35,338 nucleotides of DNA from Tardiphaga sp. (GTDB lineage: Bacteria; Pseudomonadota; Alphaproteobacteria; Rhizobiales; Xanthobacteraceae), in the NCBI GenBank assembly GCA_014377915.1, contig JACMOT010000457.1, forward strand, positions 1-35,338, in the 5' to 3' direction. The first letter of the stretch is position 1. The number at the start of each line of letters is the position of its first letter. Positions 24,590-34,401 of this stretch are shown here, in pieces. The position numbers and the translations under genes are program-made. The notes under the pieces were generated by a model that saw only the letters and a program-made list of their open reading frames with translations, did no database searches and was not told the origin of the DNA.

Positions 24590-24784
24590 TTATTTGGCGA
24601 GCGATTCGCGCTGTGCGATCAGCCGATCCAGTTCTTCGTTCTGCTGCTCGAGACGGTCGGCAGTACGCGTTTCGTTTTGCTCGCCGGAGGCGGCGGCTGC
24701 CTGTTCGATCAATTGCCGGATATTGTCGCGAAGCACCGCGATGCGGTCATTGAGTTCCGCCGCCGAGAGGGTAACGTCCATCAT
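24590..24784 (-). CDS. Small coiled-coil protein of unknown function
   Basis: A 64-residue acidic protein, nearly all helix with heptad-like spacing (LNDRIAVLRDNIRQLIEQAAAA, then RLEQQNEELDRLIAQRESL), consistent with a short coiled coil. Two adjacent ATG codons at 24784 and 24781 follow GGAGCAGAT, which is a better start than the upstream ATG at 24829. I do not recognise a named family. It precedes the molybdoenzyme gene by 97 bases on the same strand and could be cotranscribed. Between it and the sulfur cluster (24785-25043) I see no further gene. Confidence 0.65.
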   Translation of the reverse strand: MMDVTLSAAELNDRIAVLRDNIRQLIEQAAAASGEQNETRTADRLEQQNEELDRLIAQRESLAK

Positions 24785-25043
24785 ATCTGCTCCAGGTCCG
24801 TCGCGAACCGGACCAAGTTTACCGCGCAAGCTCGCCGGTTCCTACCGAATAATTCATCCGGAACGCGTGGCCAGAGCCTGCAAAAGTGGTTGCCCGCAGC
24901 GGTTCGTTGCCCGATTTCGGGAGGCAAACGCGGTTTCACCACCGGGGCGGGGTCTCGGGGTGATTATCTGTCGGTTCATAGCCGGATACGGAATTCCATT
25001 TCATTGACGGTGGCGCTGATGCACCTCATCTTTTGTAGGCAAC

Positions 25044-26252
25044 ATGTGCGGCGCGTTCACGCGCGCCATGGCCATTCAAAGCCTTTCAATGACAGGTCGC
25101 ATTTCCGCGATGGACGCAGCTTCGACAATCTTCGACAAGGCCAGCCTTCTGGCGCCCGGTTTCGCCGAGCGCGCGCCGCGGCATGATCGCACCGGCAGTT
25201 TTCCATTCGAGAATTTTCAGGAACTGGCTGACGCCGGGCTGTTGGCCCTGACGGTGCCGAAAGCGCTGGGCGGCGCCGGCCGCGGCGTCCGCGATGCGGC
25301 GCGCATTGTCGGCATTGTCGGCAAGGCCGATCCGGCGACCGGCCTGGTGCTGGCGATGCATTACATCCATCACCTCGTCATCGCCGCCAGCCCGCGCTGG
25401 CCGGTGGATCTGGCGCACAAGCTTGGCAGGGAAGCGGCTGCTGGCCTTGCCTTGGTCAATGCGCTCCGCGTCGAGCCGGATCTCGGCTCGCCCTCGCGCG
25501 GCGGCCTGCCGGCGACGACGGTGAAGCGCACGGCGCAAGGCTGGAGGCTGAGCGGCCACAAAATCTATTCGACCGGCGCGCCGATTCTGAAATGGTACAC
25601 GGTGTGGGCGAAGACGGATGAGCCGGAGTTGCGCATCGGCCTGTTGCTGGTGTCCGCCGGATTGCCCGGCACGACGATCGTCGAGACGTGGGACCATCTT
25701 GGGCTGCGCGCGTCGGGCAGCCACGACGTCGTGTTCGACGACGTGCTGGTGCCGTTCGATCATGAAATCGATCTGCGCAAGCCCGCGGAATGGGGCGCGC
25801 CGGATATTGCCCAGGCGACCGTGCAGGCGGTGCTGGTCGGCGCGGTCTATGATGGCGTCGCCCGGGCCGCCCGCGACTGGGTGGTCGACTTCCTCAACAG
25901 CCGCGTGCCCGCCAGCCTTGGCGCGCCACTGGCCACGCTATCGCGTGCGCAGGAAATTGTAGGTGGCATCGAAGCCAGGCTGGCCGTCAATGCGCGGCTG
26001 CTCGACAGTTTTGCCCGCGATATCGACGACGGCATCGCGCTTACCTCGTCCGAAGCCAATATCATCAAGCTCACCGTCACCAACAATGCGGTCGCGGCGG
26101 TCGAAGAGGCGCTGTCCCTGACCAGCAATCACGGCCTGACCCGCGCCAATCCGCTCGAGCGGCATTTTCGCGACGTGATGTGCGGCCGCGTTCATACCCC
26201 GCAGGACGACGCCACGCGCATCAGCGCGGGCCGCCTTGCCCTCGGCATCTAA
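25044..26252 (+). CDS. Acyl-CoA-dehydrogenase-like flavin monooxygenase (SfnC/MsuC/DszC-like)
   Basis: A protein of up to 402 residues with the three-part acyl-CoA dehydrogenase fold: helical N-domain (FAERAPRHDRTGSFPFENFQELADAGLLAL), beta domain (GHKIYSTGAPILKWYTVWAKTD, then LGLRASGSHDVVFDDVLVP) and helical C-domain (SSEANIIKLTVTNNAVAAVEEALSLTSNHG). The true dehydrogenase catalytic Glu is not evident. This, and the adjoining SsuD-like gene, suggests an FMNH2-using monooxygenase of the SfnC/MsuC/DszC group acting on a sulfinate, sulfone or related organosulfur compound. The start is uncertain: 25044 has AGG four bases upstream, while ATG at 25089 or 25110 would fit the domain equally. A 28-base gap leads to the next gene. 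Confidence 0.78.
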   Translation: MCGAFTRAMAIQSLSMTGRISAMDAASTIFDKASLLAPGFAERAPRHDRTGSFPFENFQELADAGLLALTVPKALGGAGRGVRDAARIVGIVGKADPATGLVLAMHYIHHLVIAASPRWPVDLAHKLGREAAAGLALVNALRVEPDLGSPSRGGLPATTVKRTAQGWRLSGHKIYSTGAPILKWYTVWAKTDEPELRIGLLLVSAGLPGTTIVETWDHLGLRASGSHDVVFDDVLVPFDHEIDLRKPAEWGAPDIAQATVQAVLVGAVYDGVARAARDWVVDFLNSRVPASLGAPLATLSRAQEIVGGIEARLAVNARLLDSFARDIDDGIALTSSEANIIKLTVTNNAVAAVEEALSLTSNHGLTRANPLERHFRDVMCGRVHTPQDDATRISAGRLALGI

Positions 26253-26280
26253 TCAACCATCGAGAGAATGGAGATCCACC

Positions 26281-27381
26281 ATGTCCGTCGAATTCATCGG
26301 CTTCATCAGCAATAACGATTCCTCCGAGACTCGCGTGCGCTCCGGGCCGGTGCTGGATCCGGCCTATATCGAGACGGTGGCCAAGGCCCACGAACTCGCC
26401 GGCTTCGACCGCGCGCTGCTGGCATTTCATTCCACTACGCCGGACGGCCTGCAGGTCGCGCAGCATGTGCTGGGCGTGACTGAGCGCCTCAACATGATGA
26501 TCGCGCAGCGCCCGGGCTTCACGGCGCCGACCGTGCTGGCGCGCCAGCTCGCCACCATCGACCAGTTCTCCAAGGGCCGCGTCTCGCTGCATGTCATCAC
26601 CGGCGGAAACGCCAAGGAGTTGCGACAGGACGGCAACACGCTCGACGACAAGGATGAGCGCTACGCCCGCACTGACGAGTGGCTCGACGTCCTCAAGGCC
26701 GAGTGGACCAGCGAGAAACCGTTCACCTATAACGGCAAGTATTTCCAGATCGAGAACGGTTTTGCGCAGGTGAAGCCGTACAGTCCGATCCATATTTTCG
26801 TCGGCGGTGCTTCGGACGCCGCGATCGAGGTCGCCGGTAAACATGCCGACACCTTTGCGCTGTGGGGTGAATCCTATGCGCAGGTCCGTGACGTCACCAC
26901 GCGCGTGCGCGCCGCTGCCGCGAAACTCGGCCGGCCGTCGCCGCGCTTCAGCCTGTCGGTGCGGCCGATCATTGCCGACACCGAGGAGAAGGCCTGGGCC
27001 AAGGCCGACGACATTCTGGCGCGCGCCACCGCGCTGCAGGACAAGACCGGCTATCGCAAGCCGGCCGACGGTCACGCCACTGCTGGCGCCAAGCGTCTGC
27101 TGGCGTTGGCGGAGCAGGGCACCCGGATCGACAAGCGGCTGTGGACCGAGATGGCGGCGCTTACCGGCGCCAACAGCAACACCACGGCGCTGGTCGGCAC
27201 CCCCGAGCAGGTCGCCGAAGTATTCGCGGATTACTACGATCTCGGCGTCAGCCATTTCCTGATCCGCGGCTTCGATCCGCTGGTCGATGCCATCGACTAT
27301 GGCCGCGAGTTGATTCCGCGGACCCGCGAACTGGTCGCCCAGCGCGGTATTGCCCAGAAGAACAGTGGAGTTGCCGCGTAA
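26281..27381 (+). CDS. LLM-class FMN-dependent monooxygenase (SsuD-like)
   Basis: A 366-residue luciferase-like TIM-barrel monooxygenase of the alkanesulfonate-monooxygenase group, which cleaves a C-S bond using FMNH2 and oxygen to release sulfite. SsuD-like features are RLNMMIAQRPGFTAPTVLARQLATIDQFSKGRVSLHVITGG at about 63-103, with QRPG.TAPT in the flavin pocket, and YFQIENGFAQVKPYSPIHIFVGGAS. GGAG lies eight bases before the ATG at 26281; the longer frame from 26236 overlaps the previous gene's end. Its stop overlaps the next start (TAATG). SfnG (dimethylsulfone) and MsuD (methanesulfonate) are alternatives within the family. A flavin reductase, needed to supply FMNH2, is not in the window. 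Confidence 0.85.
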   Translation: MSVEFIGFISNNDSSETRVRSGPVLDPAYIETVAKAHELAGFDRALLAFHSTTPDGLQVAQHVLGVTERLNMMIAQRPGFTAPTVLARQLATIDQFSKGRVSLHVITGGNAKELRQDGNTLDDKDERYARTDEWLDVLKAEWTSEKPFTYNGKYFQIENGFAQVKPYSPIHIFVGGASDAAIEVAGKHADTFALWGESYAQVRDVTTRVRAAAAKLGRPSPRFSLSVRPIIADTEEKAWAKADDILARATALQDKTGYRKPADGHATAGAKRLLALAEQGTRIDKRLWTEMAALTGANSNTTALVGTPEQVAEVFADYYDLGVSHFLIRGFDPLVDAIDYGRELIPRTRELVAQRGIAQKNSGVAA

Positions 27382-28322
27382 TGAACCGTCTTGTCCTAGC
27401 TGCCGCGCTGATTGCCGCGACGCTGTCATCCGCCCATGCGGAAACCACCCTGATCGTCGGCGACCAGAAAGGCAATTCGCGGGCGGTAATGGAAGCCTCG
27501 GGTGTGCTCAAGGATCTGCCCTACAAGATCGAATGGAAGGAGTTTGCCGCGGCGGCGCCCTTGCTGGAAGCGCTTGGCGCCGGCGCGATCGAGACCGGCC
27601 TGGTTGGAGATGCGCCGTTCACCTTCGCCGCTGCCGCCAACGTCCCGGTCAAGGCGATCGGCGCGATCCGGCAGACCCAGGAAGGTCTCGCGATCCTGGT
27701 ACCGAAGGAATCCACTATCAAGAGTTTCGACGAGCTGAAGGGCAAGAAGATCGCCACCGGCCGCGGCTCGATCGGTCACCAGTTGATCCTCGCCGCGCTG
27801 GAGTCGAAGGGTTGGACGCCGGCCGACATCCAGCTGGTGTTTCTCGCACCTGCCGATGCCAAGGTCGCCTACAGCCGCGGTTCTGTGGATGCGTGGTCGA
27901 CCTGGGAGCCCTATGTCAGCCAGGAAGAGGTGTTGTTCGAATCGCGTCGCGTGTTGACGGCGGAGGGATTGTCAGCCGGCCTCAGCCTGCAGGTGGCGAC
28001 ACCGACGGCGATCAAGGACAAGCGGCCGGAGCTGGAAGACTTCTTGCGCAGGCTGACGCAGGCACGTGCCTGGGCGCTGAACAATGCCGACAGCTATGCG
28101 CAGACCTGGGGCAAGTTGATGAACGTGGTGCCTTCGGTGCCGTTGAACTGGTTGACCCGCGCCAAGATCCGCATCGCGCCGATCGATGACAGCGTGATCG
28201 CCGACGAACAGAAGACGATCGATCTCTATCTGCGCGCCGGGTTGATCAAGACGAAGCTGGATGCGGCAACCCTCGTCGATCGCTCGTTTACCGACGCGAT
28301 CTCGAAAGGCGCGGGGCTGTAG
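27381..28322 (+). CDS. Sulfonate-type ABC transporter substrate-binding protein (SsuA-like)
   Basis: A 313-residue periplasmic receptor of the NMT1/SsuA type with a clean signal peptide at 1-20 (cleavage after SSAHA). The mature part begins with TTLIVGDQKGNSRAVMEASG. The binding lobe KIATGRGSIGHQLILAALESKGWTPADIQLVFLAPADA at about 126-163 is characteristic of aliphatic-sulfonate receptors. It overlaps the SsuD-like gene by one base, so the two are co-translated. The transporter's permease (SsuC) and ATPase (SsuB) genes are not found here; the next gene is convergent. The receptor may therefore work with a transporter encoded elsewhere. Confidence 0.85.
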   Translation: MNRLVLAAALIAATLSSAHAETTLIVGDQKGNSRAVMEASGVLKDLPYKIEWKEFAAAAPLLEALGAGAIETGLVGDAPFTFAAAANVPVKAIGAIRQTQEGLAILVPKESTIKSFDELKGKKIATGRGSIGHQLILAALESKGWTPADIQLVFLAPADAKVAYSRGSVDAWSTWEPYVSQEEVLFESRRVLTAEGLSAGLSLQVATPTAIKDKRPELEDFLRRLTQARAWALNNADSYAQTWGKLMNVVPSVPLNWLTRAKIRIAPIDDSVIADEQKTIDLYLRAGLIKTKLDAATLVDRSFTDAISKGAGL

Positions 28323-28337
28323 CGAATATACACCTTC

Positions 28338-28413
28338 GTCATGCCCGGCGATGCGCCGGGCATCCACGTTGGCGCGGAACCTCGTCATGGGCGGGACAAT
28401 CCCGGCCATGACG
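28338..28413. repeat. Palindromic intergenic element with two hairpins between convergent genes
   Basis: A first hairpin has perfect 10-base arms, ATGCCCGGCG (28341-28350) and CGCCGGGCAT (28354-28363), with a 3-base loop. A second has CGTCATGG (28383-28390) with CCATGACG (28406-28413) and a GC-rich stem inside. Both ends carry cgtcatg/catgacg, so the whole unit is itself an inverted repeat. It fills the gap between two converging genes and can serve as a two-way terminator, although no T-run follows. Confidence 0.65.
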
Positions 28414-28426
28414 ATTTAAGCTTTAG

Positions 28427-29539
28427 CTATTCTGCTTCCTGGAACGGATAGTCGGTATAGCCAGCGACGTCGCCGCCATAGAATGTCGCTCGGTCATAGG
28501 GCGTCAGCAATGCGTTTTTCCTGATGCGCTCGGGCAGGTCGGGATTGGCGATGAAGGTTCGGCCGAACGCGATGGCATCGACATTGCCGGAAGCGACCGC
28601 AGCCTCGGCGGAAGCGCCGTCGAAGCCGCCGGCGGTGATCAGCACGCCCGGCCATAGCGGCCGGAACAGTTCGAACGCCGCGGGCACATCGGTGTGGTTG
28701 ACCTCGGAACGTCCGGCGCCGCTGCTGCGCGGCTCGACGAAATGCAGATAGGCCAGCCCCAGCGGCGCGAGCTTGCCGATGACGTGGCTGTAGAGCGGCA
28801 TCGGGTCGGCCTCGCCACTGTCATTGGCGACGCCATAGGGTGACAGCCGTACCGCGACGCGGTCGGCACCCCATACCTCGACGACCGCATCGACGACTTC
28901 CAGCAGCAGCCGCGCGCGGTTCTCGATGCTGCCGCCATAGCGGTCGATGCGCAAATTGGACCGCGACTGCAGGAACTGCTCGAGCAGATAGCCATTGGCG
29001 CCATGGATCTCGATGCCGTCGAAGCCGGCTTCCAGCGCGTTGCGTGCACCCTGCCGGTAGGCCTCGACAATGCCGGGGATCTCGTCGGTCCGCAGCGCGC
29101 GCGGCACCTCGTAGGGCGCGATGTCGCCTGAGGCGGTGCGGGTCTTGCCGGAAATGGCGATCGCCGACGCCGATACCGGCAGGACGCCATCGGGCTGATA
29201 CGAGGAATGCGACGCCCGGCCGACATGCCATAGCTGCAGGAAGATGATGCCGCCCTTGGCGTGTACGGCGTCGGTGACCTGCTTCCAGCCAGCGACCTGC
29301 GCCCTCGAGTAAATCCCCGGCGTGTCCGGATTGCCACGGCCGGTCGGTGTCACCTGCGAGGCCTCGGCGATGATCAGGCCGCCTTGCGTCGCGCGCTGCG
29401 CATAATATTCCGCATTCAGCGCGCGCGCGGCGAGGCTGCTCGTATCGGCACGCATCCGCGTCAGCGGCGCCATCGCGACGCGATGGCTGAGATGATAGGG
29501 GCCGATCTGCAGCGGCGTGAACAGCGACGGATAATGCAT
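28427..29539 (-). CDS. nemA: Alkene reductase, Old Yellow Enzyme family (NemA-like)
   Basis: A 370-residue FMN-dependent ene-reductase, reducing activated C=C bonds of enals, enones, maleimides or nitro compounds with NAD(P)H. The family signature is strong: APLTRMRAD with T27 near the flavin, QLWHVGRASH at 102-111, substrate-anchoring H179 and N182 in HGANGYLLEQFLQ with Y184 as proton donor, and RYGGSIENR at 200-208. AFGRTFIANPDLPERIR near the C-terminus binds FMN phosphate. The start at 29539 has GGAG seven bases upstream; an in-frame ATG at 29587 would place the promoter region within the coding part. A perfect inverted repeat lies 47 bases upstream, so a repressor such as a NemR-like or other electrophile sensor may act there, but none is encoded beside it. 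Confidence 0.9.
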   Translation of the reverse strand: MHYPSLFTPLQIGPYHLSHRVAMAPLTRMRADTSSLAARALNAEYYAQRATQGGLIIAEASQVTPTGRGNPDTPGIYSRAQVAGWKQVTDAVHAKGGIIFLQLWHVGRASHSSYQPDGVLPVSASAIAISGKTRTASGDIAPYEVPRALRTDEIPGIVEAYRQGARNALEAGFDGIEIHGANGYLLEQFLQSRSNLRIDRYGGSIENRARLLLEVVDAVVEVWGADRVAVRLSPYGVANDSGEADPMPLYSHVIGKLAPLGLAYLHFVEPRSSGAGRSEVNHTDVPAAFELFRPLWPGVLITAGGFDGASAEAAVASGNVDAIAFGRTFIANPDLPERIRKNALLTPYDRATFYGGDVAGYTDYPFQEAE

Positions 29540-29585
29540 CAGATCTCCATTTGCATATGCAATCGGGCGATGGGAATTGACGCCC

Positions 29586-29612
29586 AACCAGCCTGATGTG
29601 CTTAGGCTGGTT
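29586..29612. promoter_or_regulatory. 9-bp perfect inverted repeat upstream of nemA, candidate operator
   Basis: AACCAGCCT (29586-29594) and AGGCTGGTT (29604-29612) are exact reverse complements around a 9-base spacer. It lies 47 bases before the nemA start and about 120 bases before the divergent molybdoenzyme start, a place where an operator could serve either gene. Arm size fits a TetR- or MarR-type dimer. Confidence 0.5.
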
Positions 29613-29733
29613 CAACCCGCATCGACAAGGCCGCGCAGTCAATGAAAGGTGATACGCAATAACTGTTGCAGTGCACTCTTTGTGATATGTGACACCAACG
29701 GTCGTATGGGCCGCAAGTTGAGGAATGGTCGCG

Positions 29734-32016
<2,283 letters not shown>

Positions 32017-32027
32017 CTGCTCTTTCC

Positions 32028-32050
32028 TCTCCCCGCGCGTGGCGGGGAGA
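32028..32050 (+). terminator. GC hairpin after the FdhF/YdeP gene
   Basis: TCTCCCCGC (32028-32036) and GCGGGGAGA (32042-32050) are perfect 9-base arms with a 5-base loop, 12 bases after the stop codon. No T-run follows, so termination may be partial. The ctccccgc/gcggggag core is a common intergenic repeat in this group. The rest of the 130-base gap to the MFS gene shows nothing else. Confidence 0.55.
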
Positions 32051-32146
32051 AGGTTAGAGCGCGCGTAGCGCTCCCTCCATGTGTGGGGCGGGGCAGCGTA
32101 AGGCCAGCGCCTTGCCGCTCTCGCCGTTTCGTCGTACCCGACGCGG

Positions 32147-33430
32147 ATGAACATTGGCATCAGACTGGCGGCTCGTAATCCTGACACCGCGCCAAGCGTC
32201 GCCTATGCGTTGATGGCGGCACTGGTGATCCTGACCTGCGGCCACGTCCTTTCCAACCTGCTGCGCACCATGCCGGCGATGGCGATCGATCTGCTCGCCG
32301 CCGATCTCGGCTCGACAGCGCAGCGGCTGGCGGCGCTGACGGCGGCCTATCATTTCTCGTTTGCGATCTGCCAGATTCCCGTCGGCGTGGCGCTCGATCG
32401 TTACAGTATCCGCAACGTCGCGCTTACGCTGTTGGTCGGTACCTTCGCCGGCGCCGGGCTGGCCGCGCTGTGGCGCGGGCCTGCCAGTTTTCTGGCAGCG
32501 CAATTGCTGCTCGGCCTGGCGACCTCGGGCATGCTGATGTGCCCGATGGCGCTGGCCGCCAAACGCTTGTCGTCGTCACAGTTCGGGGTGTGGTCGGGGC
32601 TGATCCTGTCGCTCGGTAATGCCGGCATGCTGCTGTCGGCGAGTCCATTGGCCTTCGTGGTCGAGCAATGGGGATGGCGTACCGGCTTCTGGCTCGCAGG
32701 CTTCGCCGCGCTGGCGGTGGCTGGCCTGGTGATACTGATCGTGCCGGGCGACCGGCCGCAGCAGGTCAAGAAGAGCCCGGCGCTGCGGGCGGAGATGAGG
32801 ACGGTGCTGCGGCTGGGTGCCGCTCCGGCGCTGCGTGGCATTGTCATTCTTGCCTTCGTCTCGCTGGCGGTGCTGCTGGTACTGCGTGGCCTGTGGGTCG
32901 GACCGTGGCTGATGGATGTCAAAGGCCTGTCGCGGCTCGATGCCGGCAATGTGTTGACGGTGTTCACCGTCGCGCTGGTGGTCGGTCCAGCGCTGATGGG
33001 GCTGGTGGACCGCAGGATCGGTCAGCGCCGGATGTTGCTGCTGGTAACGCAGCTGATCGCCGCCGCTCTGTTTGTGCTGCTCGCCTGTGGCGCGCCGGGC
33101 ATGCCGCTGGCCCGCGCCTTCGCAGTCGTCTTCATGCCGGTCTCGTTCGACATCGTGGTGCTGGTGTCGATCGGTCTGCTGGTCTGCGTGCAGCCGCTCA
33201 TCTACGCGATGACGCGACAAATGGTAGCGCTGGAAAATACCGGCAAGGCGCTGTCGGCCGTGAATCTGGCGTTCTTTCTCGGTGTCGCCGTGATGCAGTC
33301 GGCTACCGCACCGATAGCAGCGAGTTGGGGTCTTCCCGCCGTGCTGATCGCGATGGCGGTATTCCTGACCATCGGTGTTGTCAGCTTCTTCATGCTGACG
33401 CGAACACCCGCCGCACGCTTGCGGCAATAA
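32147..33430 (+). CDS. MFS transporter
   Basis: A 427-residue major facilitator with 12 predictable membrane segments beginning at about residue 19. The loop 2-3 motif appears as IPVGVALDRYSIRNVAL at about 77-93, a variant of GxLaDrxGrr, and the second-half counterpart is LMGLVDRRIGQRRMLLL near 284-300. The central loop (about 200-220) is short and basic. The substrate cannot be told. No regulator adjoins and no clear Shine-Dalgarno sequence lies before the ATG at 32147, so the start is the first good one before helix 1. A small gene follows 110 bases later. Confidence 0.85.
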   Translation: MNIGIRLAARNPDTAPSVAYALMAALVILTCGHVLSNLLRTMPAMAIDLLAADLGSTAQRLAALTAAYHFSFAICQIPVGVALDRYSIRNVALTLLVGTFAGAGLAALWRGPASFLAAQLLLGLATSGMLMCPMALAAKRLSSSQFGVWSGLILSLGNAGMLLSASPLAFVVEQWGWRTGFWLAGFAALAVAGLVILIVPGDRPQQVKKSPALRAEMRTVLRLGAAPALRGIVILAFVSLAVLLVLRGLWVGPWLMDVKGLSRLDAGNVLTVFTVALVVGPALMGLVDRRIGQRRMLLLVTQLIAAALFVLLACGAPGMPLARAFAVVFMPVSFDIVVLVSIGLLVCVQPLIYAMTRQMVALENTGKALSAVNLAFFLGVAVMQSATAPIAASWGLPAVLIAMAVFLTIGVVSFFMLTRTPAARLRQ

Positions 33431-33540
33431 TTCTCGTTATCGTGTTCCGGCAAATGCTGGAGTTGGGCTTTGTCCTATGATCTGATGTGAAAGTGATGCG
33501 ACGAGAATGTCGCGCACGGTCTTTGCAGGGAGGACGCCAC

Positions 33541-33741
33541 TTGCCATTTTTCGTCAAGGGAACCGATACGTCAGGGACTATTTCATTGCGTCGCGATAAT
33601 GCCGCGGCGGCCGTGAAGAAAGCCAAAGAGCTGCTGGATGACGGCTGCTGGGATGTCGAGATCACCGGACCCGAGGGCGGGCCGCATCCGATCGCCGAGT
33701 TCGAGGCGCTGCACAGCGCTTCTGCCGACCGCGCCGGCTGA
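33541..33741 (+). CDS. Small conserved-type hypothetical protein, TTG start
   Basis: A 66-residue protein beginning MPFFVKGTDTSGTISLRRDN. It has a beta strand, then a helix AAAAVKKAKELLDDGCW, then strand DVEITGPEGGPHPIAEF, so a small alpha/beta fold is likely. A strong GGGAGG (33528-33533) sits seven bases before the TTG at 33541, better than the upstream ATG at 33487, which would add a basic stretch unlike the rest. I do not recognise a function. It stands alone, and the 200 bases after it show no further gene. Confidence 0.65.
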   Translation: MPFFVKGTDTSGTISLRRDNAAAAVKKAKELLDDGCWDVEITGPEGGPHPIAEFEALHSASADRAG

Positions 33742-33942
33742 ACGAGGCGATGACGGCGTCGGTCTTGTCCCGCGCCGTTCGCCGCCCCGGCCATTGAGAT
33801 CGCGGCAACGCGCATTGTTCCGCCATCGCGGACTGTTCCTGTTCGTATCACTCCTCGAACCCGTTGCAGTTGGCGGATCGCCCCGTCTTCGCTACGCTGC
33901 TACCCCAGTAGCGCGGTGCGCCAAGGCATGGGGAGCGGTGAA

Positions 33943-34401
33943 TTGATCTATCTGCTCGGACTATTGATGGGCGTGGTCGCCGGCCTGCGAACCATGACGC
34001 CGGCGGCGGCCGTAAGCTGGGCCGCCTATCTCGGCTACCTGAATCTCGACGGCTCGTGGTTGTCGTTCCTCGGTTCGATCTGGGCCGTGAGCATCTTCAC
34101 CGTGCTGGCGCTCGGCGAACTCATCACCGACCAACTGCCGTCGACGCCGAGCCGCAAGGTGCCATCGCAATTTGGCGCCCGCGTGCTGATCGGCGCCGTG
34201 GCCGGTATCGCCATCGCAGGTCCGGCCAACGCGCTGCTGGGTGCCGTGGCCGGCTTCGGCGGCGCGGTGATCGGCACACTTGGCGGAGCGGAACTGCGCG
34301 CCCGGTTGGCAGCAAGCTTTGGCAAGGATGCACCCGCGGCTTTCATCGAGGACGCCATCGCCATTATCGGCGCCGTCCTTGTCGTGCTGGCGCTGAAATG
34401 A
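33943..34401 (+). CDS. DUF4126 family membrane protein
   Basis: A 152-residue inner-membrane protein with about four hydrophobic segments. The family motif GVVAGLRTMTPAAAVSWAAYLG lies at the very start, followed by ITDQLPSTPSRKVPSQFGARVLIGAVAGIAIAG, and a C-terminal Gly/Ala-rich stretch. The TTG at 33943 with GGGAG seven bases upstream matches the usual beginning of the family; the GTG at 33916 or ATG at 33928 would add up to nine polar residues. No function is established. Its stop overlaps the next gene's start by four bases (ATGA), so the two are coupled. Confidence 0.75.
   Translation: MIYLLGLLMGVVAGLRTMTPAAAVSWAAYLGYLNLDGSWLSFLGSIWAVSIFTVLALGELITDQLPSTPSRKVPSQFGARVLIGAVAGIAIAGPANALLGAVAGFGGAVIGTLGGAELRARLAASFGKDAPAAFIEDAIAIIGAVLVVLALK

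Noticed and set aside
24868..24881. TGGCCAGAGCCTGC upstream of the organosulfur cluster as a sigma-54 promoter (as in sfn genes of Pseudomonas)
   Set aside because: The spacing is 11 instead of 12 and the -12 part lacks TT; it does not meet the consensus.
26221..27429. 402-codon open frame on the minus strand opposite the SsuD-like gene
   Set aside because: It is antisense to a clearly recognisable LLM monooxygenase, has no family features, and is explained by third-position GC bias.
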